From contig JBMYRH010000037.1 of assembly GCA_049602155.1 (NCBI GenBank), positions 1-52,850 of the forward strand: a stretch of DNA of 52,850 nt. Direction: 5' to 3'. The translations under genes and the position numbers were made by a program. The notes beneath the pieces were generated by a model, which saw only the letters and a program-made list of their open reading frames with translations, was not told the origin of the DNA and made no database searches. This DNA comes from JBMYRH01 sp049602155. Its GTDB lineage: Bacteria; Myxococcota_A; UBA9042; PHBI01; JBMYRH01. Positions 26,666-34,910 of the stretch are shown here, piece after piece (the stretch's first letter is position 1; the number at the start of each line of letters is the position of its first letter).

Positions 26666-27394
26666 CTAAGCCTCCACCAGCTGGCGCTCGACGAGCCAAG
26701 CCTGCCCGGGCTCTGGAGAGATCCCGAGGGACGCTAGGCCCGGCCAAACGACATCTCGAGTGACCGCGCGGAAGATGCCCGTTCGGCGGGCATAGTTGAG
26801 TTCGCCGTACGCGACCAGCTGCTCATCCTCTCGACGCAGGTCCTCGCGGAAGATGGCCTCCACTTCGCCCGTGCGCAGCATATAAGGCAGCGTCTCGGAT
26901 AAGAAGCCCCCCTTCCCTCGCTCACGCATCGCGTGCAGGTGCGCCCAGCCGAGCCGGCTGTGCGAGACCTCATCCTTCAAGATCTCTTGCGCGACCGAGC
27001 GGATCTCCGTGGCTTCGGTCTGCTTCACTGTCTCGACCAACATCGCCGTGTTGACCGTCTCGGTGAAGCAACAGAACGCCATCACCTCAAAGAGCACACG
27101 GTCCTCTTTTGAGAGCCCCTCCGGCCCAAGCGGCGGTGGCGGCTTGAGGTCGCAGGCATGAGCAGCACCTTCCCCCCCGTAGAGCTCGGCCAACGCATCA
27201 CATAAGGCGGCGTGACGCACCTCATCTTCGACCGCCGACTCCGCGAGCGCGATCACCACGGAGGACGCTCCCGTCTCCTTCAGCTCCGACGCGAGGCGGC
27301 GGAACCTCATCGTGGCCAAGCGCTCGGCGTGCGCACGAAACATCCATGTCTCCGCGATGAGCTTGCGATGCTCGGCGCTCAACGCTGAAGGCAC
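26666..27394 (-). CDS. Ferritin-like diiron protein
   Basis: A 242-residue soluble all-helical protein with a ferritin-like metal site: E24, E58-x-x-H61 (EDEVRH), E112 (TETVNTA) and E142-x-x-H145 (KDEVSH) form the usual two E-x-x-H helices plus two Glu ligands. That is the set expected for a dinuclear iron centre of an oxidase/oxygenase-like protein rather than a storage cage. It starts with GTG 27394 with GGAG 6 nt before it, only 2 nt after the stop of the preceding Cys-rich lipoprotein gene, so it is the third gene of a minus-strand operon. Its reaction cannot be deduced. Similar proteins are common beside small Cys-rich lipoprotein genes in this lineage only in my general impression. Confidence 0.8.
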   Translation of the reverse strand: MPSALSAEHRKLIAETWMFRAHAERLATMRFRRLASELKETGASSVVIALAESAVEDEVRHAALCDALAELYGGEGAAHACDLKPPPPLGPEGLSKEDRVLFEVMAFCCFTETVNTAMLVETVKQTEATEIRSVAQEILKDEVSHSRLGWAHLHAMRERGKGGFLSETLPYMLRTGEVEAIFREDLRREDEQLVAYGELNYARRTGIFRAVTRDVVWPGLASLGISPEPGQAWLVERQLVEA

Positions 27395-27396
27395 AG

Positions 27397-27669
27397 CTAG
27401 CTCCGTGTCCCTGGCAGCTCAACGTCCGCCGAGCAGCACGGGTGCAGCTCGGGCACCATCAACCAGCAGCAGTTCGTCACGCCATCGTTATTCGGATCCG
27501 GGCAGAAACGCTCAGCCTCGGTCTGCGGGGAACACAGCGCCGCACAATCCAAGTCTGCCTCAGGCTGCGTGCCCTGGGCCTCCCTGAGGTCCCCAGTCGC
27601 GGCGCAAGAGCTGGCCAGCATCGCGCCGCTGACGACGAGTGACTTATACAGTTTATCGAAGGTTGGCAT
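27397..27669 (-). CDS. Small Cys-rich lipoprotein, copy 2
   Basis: A 90-residue exported lipoprotein: MPTFDKLYKSLVVSG, then lipobox ASSC, a short linker, and the Cys-rich tail CAALC...CPDPNN-x5-NCCWLMVPELHPCC. An ATG at 27669 has GAGG 8 nt before it; an in-frame GTG lies just upstream. It is a clear paralog of the next gene upstream (27715-27999), and the Cys pattern C-x3-C-x8-16-C-PDPNN-N-CCWLM-x-PE-x-HPCC is kept in both, so these residues are under constraint. It has no recognised domain. It sits in an operon with the other copy and the ferritin-like gene, which may point to metal or redox handling. Confidence 0.78.
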   Translation of the reverse strand: MPTFDKLYKSLVVSGAMLASSCAATGDLREAQGTQPEADLDCAALCSPQTEAERFCPDPNNDGVTNCCWLMVPELHPCCSADVELPGTRS

Positions 27670-27714
27670 GGCTCTCACCTCGCATGGGTTCTGTGCGTCG
27701 CTGTGCGCCGCAGG

Positions 27715-27999
27715 CTATGACTCACAGCAGGGGTGTATTTCAGGCCCCATTAACCAACAGCAGTTGGACATGTCCCCGTTATTGGGGTCGGGACATGCGG
27801 CATCTCGCCCTTCCCCCTGACAGAGCGTCGCGCAATCCAGTGCTGCCTCCGCTTCCGCCGGAGCTGCCGCAGTCACCGGGCTTGGCTCGACGGGAGCGGT
27901 TGGCTCGGCCTTGCCGGCGTCGCCCGTCGTCGCGCATGAGCTGACCAGCATCGCGCCGCTCACCACGAGTGACTTGTAGAGCTTCTCAAAGCTGGCCAT
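27715..27999 (-). CDS. Small Cys-rich lipoprotein, copy 1
   Basis: A 94-residue exported lipoprotein and paralog of the downstream gene: MASFEKLYKSLVVSG, lipobox VSSC, an Ala/Pro/Glu-rich linker of about 30 residues, then CATLCQGEG...CPDPNNGDMSNCCWLM-GPEIHPCC. Eight Cys lie in the mature part after the lipid Cys. AGGA precedes ATG 27999 by about 7 nt. The gap to the next gene is 45 bp, so the two copies and the ferritin-like gene are likely cotranscribed. Tandem duplication followed by divergence in the linker explains the pair. Confidence 0.8.
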   Translation of the reverse strand: MASFEKLYKSLVVSGAMLVSSCATTGDAGKAEPTAPVEPSPVTAAAPAEAEAALDCATLCQGEGRDAACPDPNNGDMSNCCWLMGPEIHPCCES

Positions 28000-28122
28000 A
28001 AGGACATCCTGTGGGCTGTGCAGGCGAGGAGCAGCGTACCGACTTCACCTTCGAGTGACAACGCATCGCGCCCCGCCCCTATGCCGCGAGCCGCGCATCG
28101 CGCCGACCTGGCCCGCTGCACT

Positions 28123-28530
28123 TCAGCGTGCGTCGAACTCCACCACGTTGCCGTCGGGGTCCCGGACAAAAATAGCGCACGTCCCATCGGGGAAGGTGAC
28201 AGGCCCCTCGGTGATCGGATACCCGCCCGCCTCAAGGTGCGCCGCCATCTGCGTCACATCGTCCACATAGAGGGCCATGTGGGTGTACCCAGGGTGCTTG
28301 ACGGGCACGTCCATCAAGACGTTGGTCTGTGACTCAGGCGCTGCGTTGAGCACTAAGTTGATCACCGCACCGGAGGGGTGCGCCATGATGGCCACAGGCT
28401 CCGGCCCCACAGGGCCAAGGACGAACTCAAAGCCGATCCACTCGTAGAAGGCCTGAGCCGGCGCCAGCTCATGAACGCGGATCCCCACATGCGCGAAGCC
28501 ACCAAGCTCGGGTCGTTCAGTCACGGTCAC
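28123..28530 (-). CDS. VOC-superfamily (glyoxalase/dioxygenase-like) protein
   Basis: A 135-residue soluble protein with the two-module vicinal-oxygen-chelate pattern: FAHVGIRVHELAPAQAFYEWIGFEFVLG at the start, HPGYTHMALYVDDVTQMAAHL in the middle, and IFVRDPDGNVVEFDAR at the end. Typical metal ligands would be His in GFAHVG, His in YTHMAL, and Glu in VVEFD. The likely classes are glyoxalase I-like, ring-cleavage dioxygenase or resistance protein, and the substrate is unknown. It starts with GTG (28530 or 28524), with GAGGTGAG before it. Confidence 0.85.
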   Translation of the reverse strand: MTVTERPELGGFAHVGIRVHELAPAQAFYEWIGFEFVLGPVGPEPVAIMAHPSGAVINLVLNAAPESQTNVLMDVPVKHPGYTHMALYVDDVTQMAAHLEAGGYPITEGPVTFPDGTCAIFVRDPDGNVVEFDAR

Positions 28531-28598
28531 CTCACCTCGTCGTTGAGAGCACCACCTTTAGACCACAGCCCTCATCGGATCGTCGAGCACGAGCGTGC

Positions 28599-29909
28599 TT
28601 AGTCGCGCGAGGCTCCCGTCAGGAGCACACCGATCCCGCCCGGGGGGAGCGCCACGCCGCCTGCGCGCGCCGACTGAGCACCCGCCAACCCAGCGGTCCC
28701 CGTGTGACACACTGCGAGCCCTAAGGCCTGCTCCACGCGGACGTTCGCAGCGAGGAGCTGGGCCTCAGTAGCGAGCACCGCTTTGCCACCGCTCTCGGCC
28801 ATCCCTGCGACCAGCTCGGCCCAATCATAGGTCTCATCGTCCAGGATACCGTGCGCGACACTGTGCGGCGCGGTGGGCCAAGGGCGCATAAAGGTGCCGC
28901 GGTGCGTGACAGCATGCGCCATGCGCTCACTGAGGCCCCCCGAGAGCTCCGTCACAGCGCGAAAGGCCTCCGCGAGAGGAAATGCGCCATGTGTCTGGAC
29001 GGTGTAGAGCGCCGGCAAGGCCCGTAGGCAGCCTGCAGCGTGAGCCTCTCTAAGCGCTTGCATACAACCGCTCCCAAGCGCCCCGCCTCCGACCTGAATG
29101 AAGAGCGCTCCGAGGGTCGCGCCCTCCCCCCTCAGCTGCTCGACGAGTTCATAACCGAGGATCTTGCCCCCCTCGACAGCCAAGCCGTTCTCGTTACCTT
29201 GAACACCGAAAGGCAAGCTCCCTGACGCGACCGCGGCGCGAAACGCGTGCACACATGGGTCGCCAGGCGCCTCATCCAGGCGTGGACAGACATGTACCCG
29301 GGCCTTGAGCGCCTCAAGCCGCGCCACGACAGAGGGAGAGGCGTCAGGCGGGATGAACACATCCAACGGCCACTCCGCGGCGCGCGCGACCACCGCGGCC
29401 CCCAGCGCCGCGTTGCCACAGCTCGCTATGGCGAGCGGGCGAGACGAGAGCCCCTGAGCGACGGGCAGGTCGAGGCGCCGCGCGACCTCCAAGTACACCA
29501 TCACGGCCATCACGTGCCGGGCCTTGTGTGAGCCCGAGACGTTATCTACCTCGATCTTGAGCCAGACGTCCTCGCCGTCCAAGACCTCCGAGGAGCAGAC
29601 CAACGGTGTGCGCTCAAAGCCACGTCCGTCCACCTCCGCGATGGCGTCATCCAGCGACACCACGCAGGCCACGTAGTCGTCATCGGACATCCCGTGCGCC
29701 CGCGCCATCTGATAGGCGAGGGTCCGCGTGCGATACCGGATAAAGGGGTTCTCCGAGGTCGGGTCAGCCCCCCACTCCGACGGCGCAGGCGTCCTCAGGA
29801 TGTGGTCGACGTCATCATCGGTGCGCGCCGCAGGGCAACGAAACGGGAGGATTAGCGCGGGGTCCACAGTGCGACCGCAGCCCGCGCAGGTGACCTCAGG
29901 CCCCCTCAC
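28599..29909 (-). CDS. PLP-dependent fold-type II enzyme, threonine-synthase-like
   Basis: A 436-residue cytosolic enzyme. An N-terminal zinc-ribbon-like CAGC...C is followed by the fold-type II core: SGSHKARH with the probable PLP lysine, IASCGNAALGAA (phosphate-binding loop), and VGGGALGSG (glycine-rich loop). It resembles threonine synthases and dehydratases but I cannot name the reaction. The start GTG 29909 overlaps the stop of the upstream PLP gene by 4 nt (GTGA), so the two proteins are made together and may form a complex or act in sequence. Confidence 0.75.
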   Translation of the reverse strand: MRGPEVTCAGCGRTVDPALILPFRCPAARTDDDVDHILRTPAPSEWGADPTSENPFIRYRTRTLAYQMARAHGMSDDDYVACVVSLDDAIAEVDGRGFERTPLVCSSEVLDGEDVWLKIEVDNVSGSHKARHVMAVMVYLEVARRLDLPVAQGLSSRPLAIASCGNAALGAAVVARAAEWPLDVFIPPDASPSVVARLEALKARVHVCPRLDEAPGDPCVHAFRAAVASGSLPFGVQGNENGLAVEGGKILGYELVEQLRGEGATLGALFIQVGGGALGSGCMQALREAHAAGCLRALPALYTVQTHGAFPLAEAFRAVTELSGGLSERMAHAVTHRGTFMRPWPTAPHSVAHGILDDETYDWAELVAGMAESGGKAVLATEAQLLAANVRVEQALGLAVCHTGTAGLAGAQSARAGGVALPPGGIGVLLTGASRD

Positions 29910-31399
29910 GCGCTCGCGCCGGTCTCGGCGTTAAAGGCTGTGATCATGGCGTCCCACTTCGGGACAAGCGCCTCAAGCCCCTTCCAGAAGTCGACATCTT
30001 TACGTCGCTCGAAGTCGGCCAAGTCGACGCCCTGCTGCTCAACCCAAGTGAAGTACCCCAAGTTGAACATGCGCTCCTTGTCTCGCTGGCTCATCTCAAG
30101 GAGGTGCTCGGTGTTCATCCCCGCGAGGTGCTGTCCCCAGACCTCACCGGCGTTGACCGCGTCGAAACGTCCGCAGAAGCGCTCCTCAAGGGCCTTCTCA
30201 AGCTCCGAGGTGTAGAGCGGCATGCCGTCAGTCGCGACCGTCATGATCACGTCGTCTTTGCCGTACCCGTGGTACTTCGCCATCTTGATGGCGCCGAGGA
30301 CGTTCGCGATCCCCGAGAACCCAAACCCGTTGAGGCGCTCAACCACGTCGGCGTCCACGCCCTTACGCTCGATGAGGTGCGCCTTGCCAGCGTCGGTGTT
30401 GAAGAGCAACCCGAGGCTGTCCGTGGCGGCGTCACTGATAGCCGCCACAAAGTCGGTGTTCATCGCGTTGTGGATGTACGGGATGTGCTTGTCTCCGATC
30501 CCTTGAATGTTGTGCTCGCCGAAGCCGTTGTAGAGCAACGTGGGGCACTCCAAGGCCTCCAGAGCGACGATCTTCGCGCCGAAGCGCTCCTTCAGGTGGT
30601 CACCCGCTGCGATGGTCCCTGCAGAGCCCGTCGCTGAGACAAACGCCTTCAATCGGAGGCTGTCACCCTCGCCTTGCAAGGTCTCGAAGATGTGGCTCAA
30701 GGCCCGACCTGTGCAGAGCCGGTGAACGAGGTGGTTCCCGTACTCACAGAACTGATTAAAGATGATGTTCGTGGGATCCTGTTCGAGCGCGTTGCAGGCG
30801 TCGTAGATCTCCTTCACGTTGCTCTCGGAGCCATAGGTTCGGATCACGTCCTCTGGCGCCAACACCCACTCATCCAGCCAGTCGAAGCGCTCCTGACTCA
30901 TCCCCTCGGGTAGCACGGCGACGCCTCTGCACTCCAAGATGCGAGAGATCGCGATGCCCCCACGGCAGTAGTTCCCTGTGGAGGGCCAAATCGCCCGATG
31001 CGACCCGGGATCGAATTGTCCCGTGATCAAGCGCGGCGCGAGGCAGCCATAGGCCGCCAACACTTTGTGCGCTGTGATCATCGGGAAGTTCTGCCCCAGG
31101 GCTACGACGATGCGCGCTTCGACCCCTGTCAGGCTCGAAGGCAGCTCAATAAACTCGGGGACATCGACCAACGTTTTGCGGTCAGCCCCATTGTACCAGT
31201 GGACGCGGAACAGGTTGAGCGGGTGGACGGCGTCAGGATCGACATCCTCAAGTGCCTCGCGAATCTCAGCGGGGATCGTTGAGGGGTCCGCGAGCTCTCC
31301 AAAGGTCGGGAGGCGCGTGCCAGATGTCCGGAATTGTTCGATCGATGCCGCATAAACGCTCGGGTCAACGACATCTGTTTCAAGTCCAAGTGTGGCCAT
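29906..31399 (-). CDS. PLP-dependent fold-type II enzyme, unassigned subfamily
   Basis: A 497-residue cytosolic enzyme with the tryptophan-synthase-beta/cysteine-synthase fold. ITAHKVLAAYG holds the probable PLP lysine, PSTGNYCRGG the phosphate loop, and ATGSAGTIAAG the glycine loop. ATG 31399 is preceded by AGGAG at about 10 nt and is chosen over the longer frame to 31693. It is the upstream gene of a 4-nt-overlap pair with a second PLP enzyme. I do not recognise the exact subfamily. Options include a beta-replacing lyase or a thiolase-type PLP subunit; the sequence does not decide between them. Confidence 0.68.
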   Translation of the reverse strand: MATLGLETDVVDPSVYAASIEQFRTSGTRLPTFGELADPSTIPAEIREALEDVDPDAVHPLNLFRVHWYNGADRKTLVDVPEFIELPSSLTGVEARIVVALGQNFPMITAHKVLAAYGCLAPRLITGQFDPGSHRAIWPSTGNYCRGGIAISRILECRGVAVLPEGMSQERFDWLDEWVLAPEDVIRTYGSESNVKEIYDACNALEQDPTNIIFNQFCEYGNHLVHRLCTGRALSHIFETLQGEGDSLRLKAFVSATGSAGTIAAGDHLKERFGAKIVALEALECPTLLYNGFGEHNIQGIGDKHIPYIHNAMNTDFVAAISDAATDSLGLLFNTDAGKAHLIERKGVDADVVERLNGFGFSGIANVLGAIKMAKYHGYGKDDVIMTVATDGMPLYTSELEKALEERFCGRFDAVNAGEVWGQHLAGMNTEHLLEMSQRDKERMFNLGYFTWVEQQGVDLADFERRKDVDFWKGLEALVPKWDAMITAFNAETGASA

Positions 31400-31574
31400 T
31401 TTCTCATTTCTCCTGCGGCGAGTTTTCGGGGAACTGAGAGGGTTCCCGCTCTGCTCCAGCCGAATTACTTTGCTCAAGGTGTACGAAAATACAAGGGAAC
31501 GACTTCTGTTATGGTAATAGGAGCCGCGCAAAATCCGAGCCCAGCCGCGCGTAAGGGCTTTGAGGGGATACAAT
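31400..31574. promoter_or_regulatory. AT-rich divergent promoter region
   Basis: The 175 bp between the PLP pair (minus) and the cytochrome operon (plus) includes the most AT-rich stretch noticed in the window, about 31461-31520. Plausible -35-like TTGTAT on the minus strand and TTACTT/TTGCTC on the plus strand were seen, but none has a convincing -10 at ideal spacing. Both neighbouring genes have good Shine-Dalgarno sites: GAGGGG before ATG 31575 and AGGAG before ATG 31399. Confidence 0.4.
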
Positions 31575-34500
31575 ATGATTTGCATTAGCCGACACAGTCG
31601 TGTGCTCTTGGCCGCCTTGTTATGCCTCGGCTTCACAGCCTGCGGTGAAGGTGATGGGCCGTCGATTCCGATGTTCGAGGTGACCCACGACACCGCATCG
31701 AGTCGACTCCACGTGAGCGTCTACCCGGGCCTCGAAGATGGACAGAGCCTCTACATGCGAGTCCGCCAGGGCCCTGTCGGTATGCTTGAGTGTGAGCAAA
31801 TGCTCGGCGACTTGGAGCGCATCGACGGCGTGCCTCTAGGCAGTGACGACGAGAAGGACAGCTTCGAAGGCTCCTCCGTCGATCCCGCGATCTACGACAT
31901 GCAGAATCCCTACGACGCGTCATGGCTTGAGCACGATGAGAACGGTGTGCCGAAGCGCGGGCACGCGGACATCGCTGCGATCGAGGCCACGTTCCACACG
32001 ATCGATCTCTGCTTGGTGAATGCGGACGGCACCCTCGCCCGCGGCGCCGAGATGGACATTCAGCGCGCGCTCGACGTGGCTGGCACAGGCAAGTTCGACG
32101 GCTACGGTGATGCCAACGAGCGCATCGTCAGTGTGACCGCCTATGCGCAGGCCTGCGTCGCACAGATGGGTGAGATCCCCTTCTTCCCAGCCATCTCTGA
32201 GGGCGACTACGAGACCTACAGCTGCCTGGACTCCACCCCCATCCCGATGACCGTCACGCCTGAGAACCCGGTCTCTTGCGACGCTGACGGCGACTGTAAT
32301 GGCGGGACCGAGCGCTGCTCAAACAACATCTGCGTGGACTTCCCGGAGACGGCCTCCGTCGACCCGATCAACGGTGGCCCCCACTGTGATAACCCCCAGT
32401 ACATCTACAGCTCCTGCGAGCCCAACGCAGTGACGGGCCGAACCAATGGCCCTCGCGTCGCCAACCTGGCGAACGAGCAGGGCACCGAGTGGATCTTGCT
32501 CTGCCGCAAGGCCCTACAGAACGAGGGGGCCTACAACGACATCGCGATGCTCGGCCACAACCCCTACACGGGCAAGACCTGCTTCTTCCAAAACGCGCTC
32601 TATTCGCGCACCGACGGCTTGCATGTCCCCCACCCAGCCGACGAGGTCGACTCCCCGCAGTCGCCACAACAGTCTTCAACCCTGTGGTCGGGCATCCAAG
32701 GTGGTATCGGAAACGGCATCCAGTGCGTCACCTGCCACGACAATGACCCCATCATCCACACGCCCTGGATCGACGGCGCCAAAGACGCCAACGGCGACCC
32801 GATCCTGCCCAAGATGGGGATCCATGACGGCTTCGCAGAGGGCTTCAATGAGGCCCCCTACTCCCTCGTCGACCTCGAGGGCCAGGGCTGGACGATGCCC
32901 AAGCACATCACGAGCGAGGGCGCTGCGGCGTGCACGAAGTGCCACCGCATCGGCTCCGGTCGCTGGGCAAAGAGCTGGATGAACCGCATGGAGGGCACGA
33001 ACGAGCGCTGGAATGACCTCCACACCGCTCACGGCATGAAGTTCGAGCACCTCTACTGGATGCCCCCCGAGGTGGAGGGCATCGATGAGGCGACTTGGCC
33101 GGACAGCGAGTTCGGGAAGGCCACGGACTTCATCCAGATGTGTGTGACCCTGATGGACAACGAGGACGAGGGTGCCGCAGCGGGCTGCCGCTGGGAAGAG
33201 CTCCCGACCGAGCAGGTCACTTACGAGGGGGAGCCCGTTACGACGGATCTGGAGGGCAAAGAGCTCGCCATCGCGGCCCTCAAGGCCCTCGGCGCGCACG
33301 TCGGAGACAGCAGCGACCCCGCCTGTGATGAAGCGACCCCCGATGGTCTGAACAACTCCTGCGCCACGCAGCGCTGCGCCGAGTGCCACTCGGTTGGCGA
33401 GGGTGGCCTGAAGCACTGGCTCACCCTCTACAAGACCGCACAGAGCAGCTGTGGGCTCAACACCCCGATCGAGGGGATGGACCGCAGCACAGCCCTTGAG
33501 ATCGTCAACTGCATGCGCGCTACCCCGGAGGACGGCACGTCGGTGTTCGCCGCCGAGAAGATGGGCATTATGACGGCCGGCGCGCGCTTCGGCTACTTCC
33601 GTCAGCTCTTCCAGCTCGCCTACGATGAGGACACCTGGCTACGAGAGTACATCCTCTTCAAGAGCCGCGTGAACATGCCCAAGGGCACCTACTCCGCCTT
33701 CAGTGAGATGGAGTACGCGGTCGTCGAGAAGTGGTTCGACAACAACCTGCAGCACATCGACCAGCTGCTCATCAGCCAACCCCCGCCACCGCCCTGCCCG
33801 ACCTTCGAGGACTCCGAGTGGTCCAGCGACGCGCTCGCGGCCTACATCGATGAGATGAAGTACGAGGGCTGGGGTGCCGTGAATAAGGAAGCGGGCATCT
33901 CCATGTACGGCTGTGAGAACAGCACGAGCACTGTGGACTGCTTCAAGGGCGCCACCGACCACACCGAGGCGTGGGGCAACGGCGTCGGCAGCTTGAAAGA
34001 GGTCCTGAAGCTCTCCTTTAAGACGAGCTTTTGGACCCGCAGCTCGGCCGATGGTCGCTTCATCGGTAACGGCGGCGGCCACCAGGGCGGCGCGACCATC
34101 ACCGACATGATCACCAACCGTGACATCAAGGTGAAGGCCAGCTACGACCCCGGCTTCTTCCCGGACAACAGCGGCTTCATCTACCAAGGCGGCGGGACGA
34201 AGATCTGCTCCCAGGCTTCCCTTGAGAATGCCGACATCATCGACTTCGACACCCCCGGCTGCATGAAGGGTACGGGCATTAACCTCTACCAGCACGTCGC
34301 ACGTGGGTTGAACGGTGGTGACTACTTCATCATCAACAGCCAGTTCACGAGCGACTCGGGCCGTGGCTCGACGAAGGACCCTGTGGCCAACTTCGACGCT
34401 GGCTCGTCGATGAAGTTCTCGCCGATGATCTTCAACGGCACGACCTACGAGCAGCTCAGCCCCGATGTCGAGGACTCGCCCTTCGAGGGTGACTCGGTCC

Positions 34501-34910
34501 TGTCCCCCTCCACGCGCCTGGTCATCAGTCGCCAAGGCGGCGGCGAGAACGGCTCATCGCTCGGCTACGTCATCCGTGAGGTCCAGGCCCAGAAAGAGGG
34601 CTCAGGCTACAACGTCATGCTGGGTGACCAGATGGCGCGCGTCTGCTTGCCGGGCGCCAAAGCCAACATCTCCTACGATGAGCGCTTCTTCGTCACGCAC
34701 CACTACGAGGGCCCCACAGCCAACATCCACATGGTCGACATGCTGACCCAGAAGCACTATCAGGTGACCAACGTCCCCGAGGGCAGCAAGGCCCTCTTCC
34801 CGCACTTCCGGTCTGACGGTTGGTTCTACTTCCTGATGCGCACCGGGGATGACGAGTACGTGGTCGCCAGTGACTTCGCAGCCATCTTGACGAGCGGCAC
34901 CGGCGAGTGA
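31575..34910 (+). CDS. Large three-haem c-type cytochrome lipoprotein with a C-terminal beta-propeller-like region
   Basis: A 1111-residue exported lipoprotein. GAGGGG precedes ATG 31575 by 7 nt; the signal peptide ends in lipobox FTAC. Three haem-binding motifs are present: CVTCH (384-388), CTKCH (453-457) and CAECH (601-605). An EGF-like CDADGDCNGG...CSNNIC cluster lies near 235. The C-terminal third has repeated short beta motifs (GRFIGNGGGHQGG, SGFIYQGGGTKIC, RSDGWFYFLMR) suggestive of a TolB-like propeller. It likely sits on the outer membrane or in the periplasm and passes electrons. The next gene starts within its stop codon (GTGA), so it is coupled to the second cytochrome. Confidence 0.8.
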   Translation: MICISRHSRVLLAALLCLGFTACGEGDGPSIPMFEVTHDTASSRLHVSVYPGLEDGQSLYMRVRQGPVGMLECEQMLGDLERIDGVPLGSDDEKDSFEGSSVDPAIYDMQNPYDASWLEHDENGVPKRGHADIAAIEATFHTIDLCLVNADGTLARGAEMDIQRALDVAGTGKFDGYGDANERIVSVTAYAQACVAQMGEIPFFPAISEGDYETYSCLDSTPIPMTVTPENPVSCDADGDCNGGTERCSNNICVDFPETASVDPINGGPHCDNPQYIYSSCEPNAVTGRTNGPRVANLANEQGTEWILLCRKALQNEGAYNDIAMLGHNPYTGKTCFFQNALYSRTDGLHVPHPADEVDSPQSPQQSSTLWSGIQGGIGNGIQCVTCHDNDPIIHTPWIDGAKDANGDPILPKMGIHDGFAEGFNEAPYSLVDLEGQGWTMPKHITSEGAAACTKCHRIGSGRWAKSWMNRMEGTNERWNDLHTAHGMKFEHLYWMPPEVEGIDEATWPDSEFGKATDFIQMCVTLMDNEDEGAAAGCRWEELPTEQVTYEGEPVTTDLEGKELAIAALKALGAHVGDSSDPACDEATPDGLNNSCATQRCAECHSVGEGGLKHWLTLYKTAQSSCGLNTPIEGMDRSTALEIVNCMRATPEDGTSVFAAEKMGIMTAGARFGYFRQLFQLAYDEDTWLREYILFKSRVNMPKGTYSAFSEMEYAVVEKWFDNNLQHIDQLLISQPPPPPCPTFEDSEWSSDALAAYIDEMKYEGWGAVNKEAGISMYGCENSTSTVDCFKGATDHTEAWGNGVGSLKEVLKLSFKTSFWTRSSADGRFIGNGGGHQGGATITDMITNRDIKVKASYDPGFFPDNSGFIYQGGGTKICSQASLENADIIDFDTPGCMKGTGINLYQHVARGLNGGDYFIINSQFTSDSGRGSTKDPVANFDAGSSMKFSPMIFNGTTYEQLSPDVEDSPFEGDSVLSPSTRLVISRQGGGENGSSLGYVIREVQAQKEGSGYNVMLGDQMARVCLPGAKANISYDERFFVTHHYEGPTANIHMVDMLTQKHYQVTNVPEGSKALFPHFRSDGWFYFLMRTGDDEYVVASDFAAILTSGTGE

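Noticed and set aside
31400..31693. N-terminal extension of the 497-residue PLP enzyme
   Set aside because: The extension has no conserved character, and an ATG with a strong Shine-Dalgarno lies at 31399; the extension overlaps the cytochrome gene and its promoter region.
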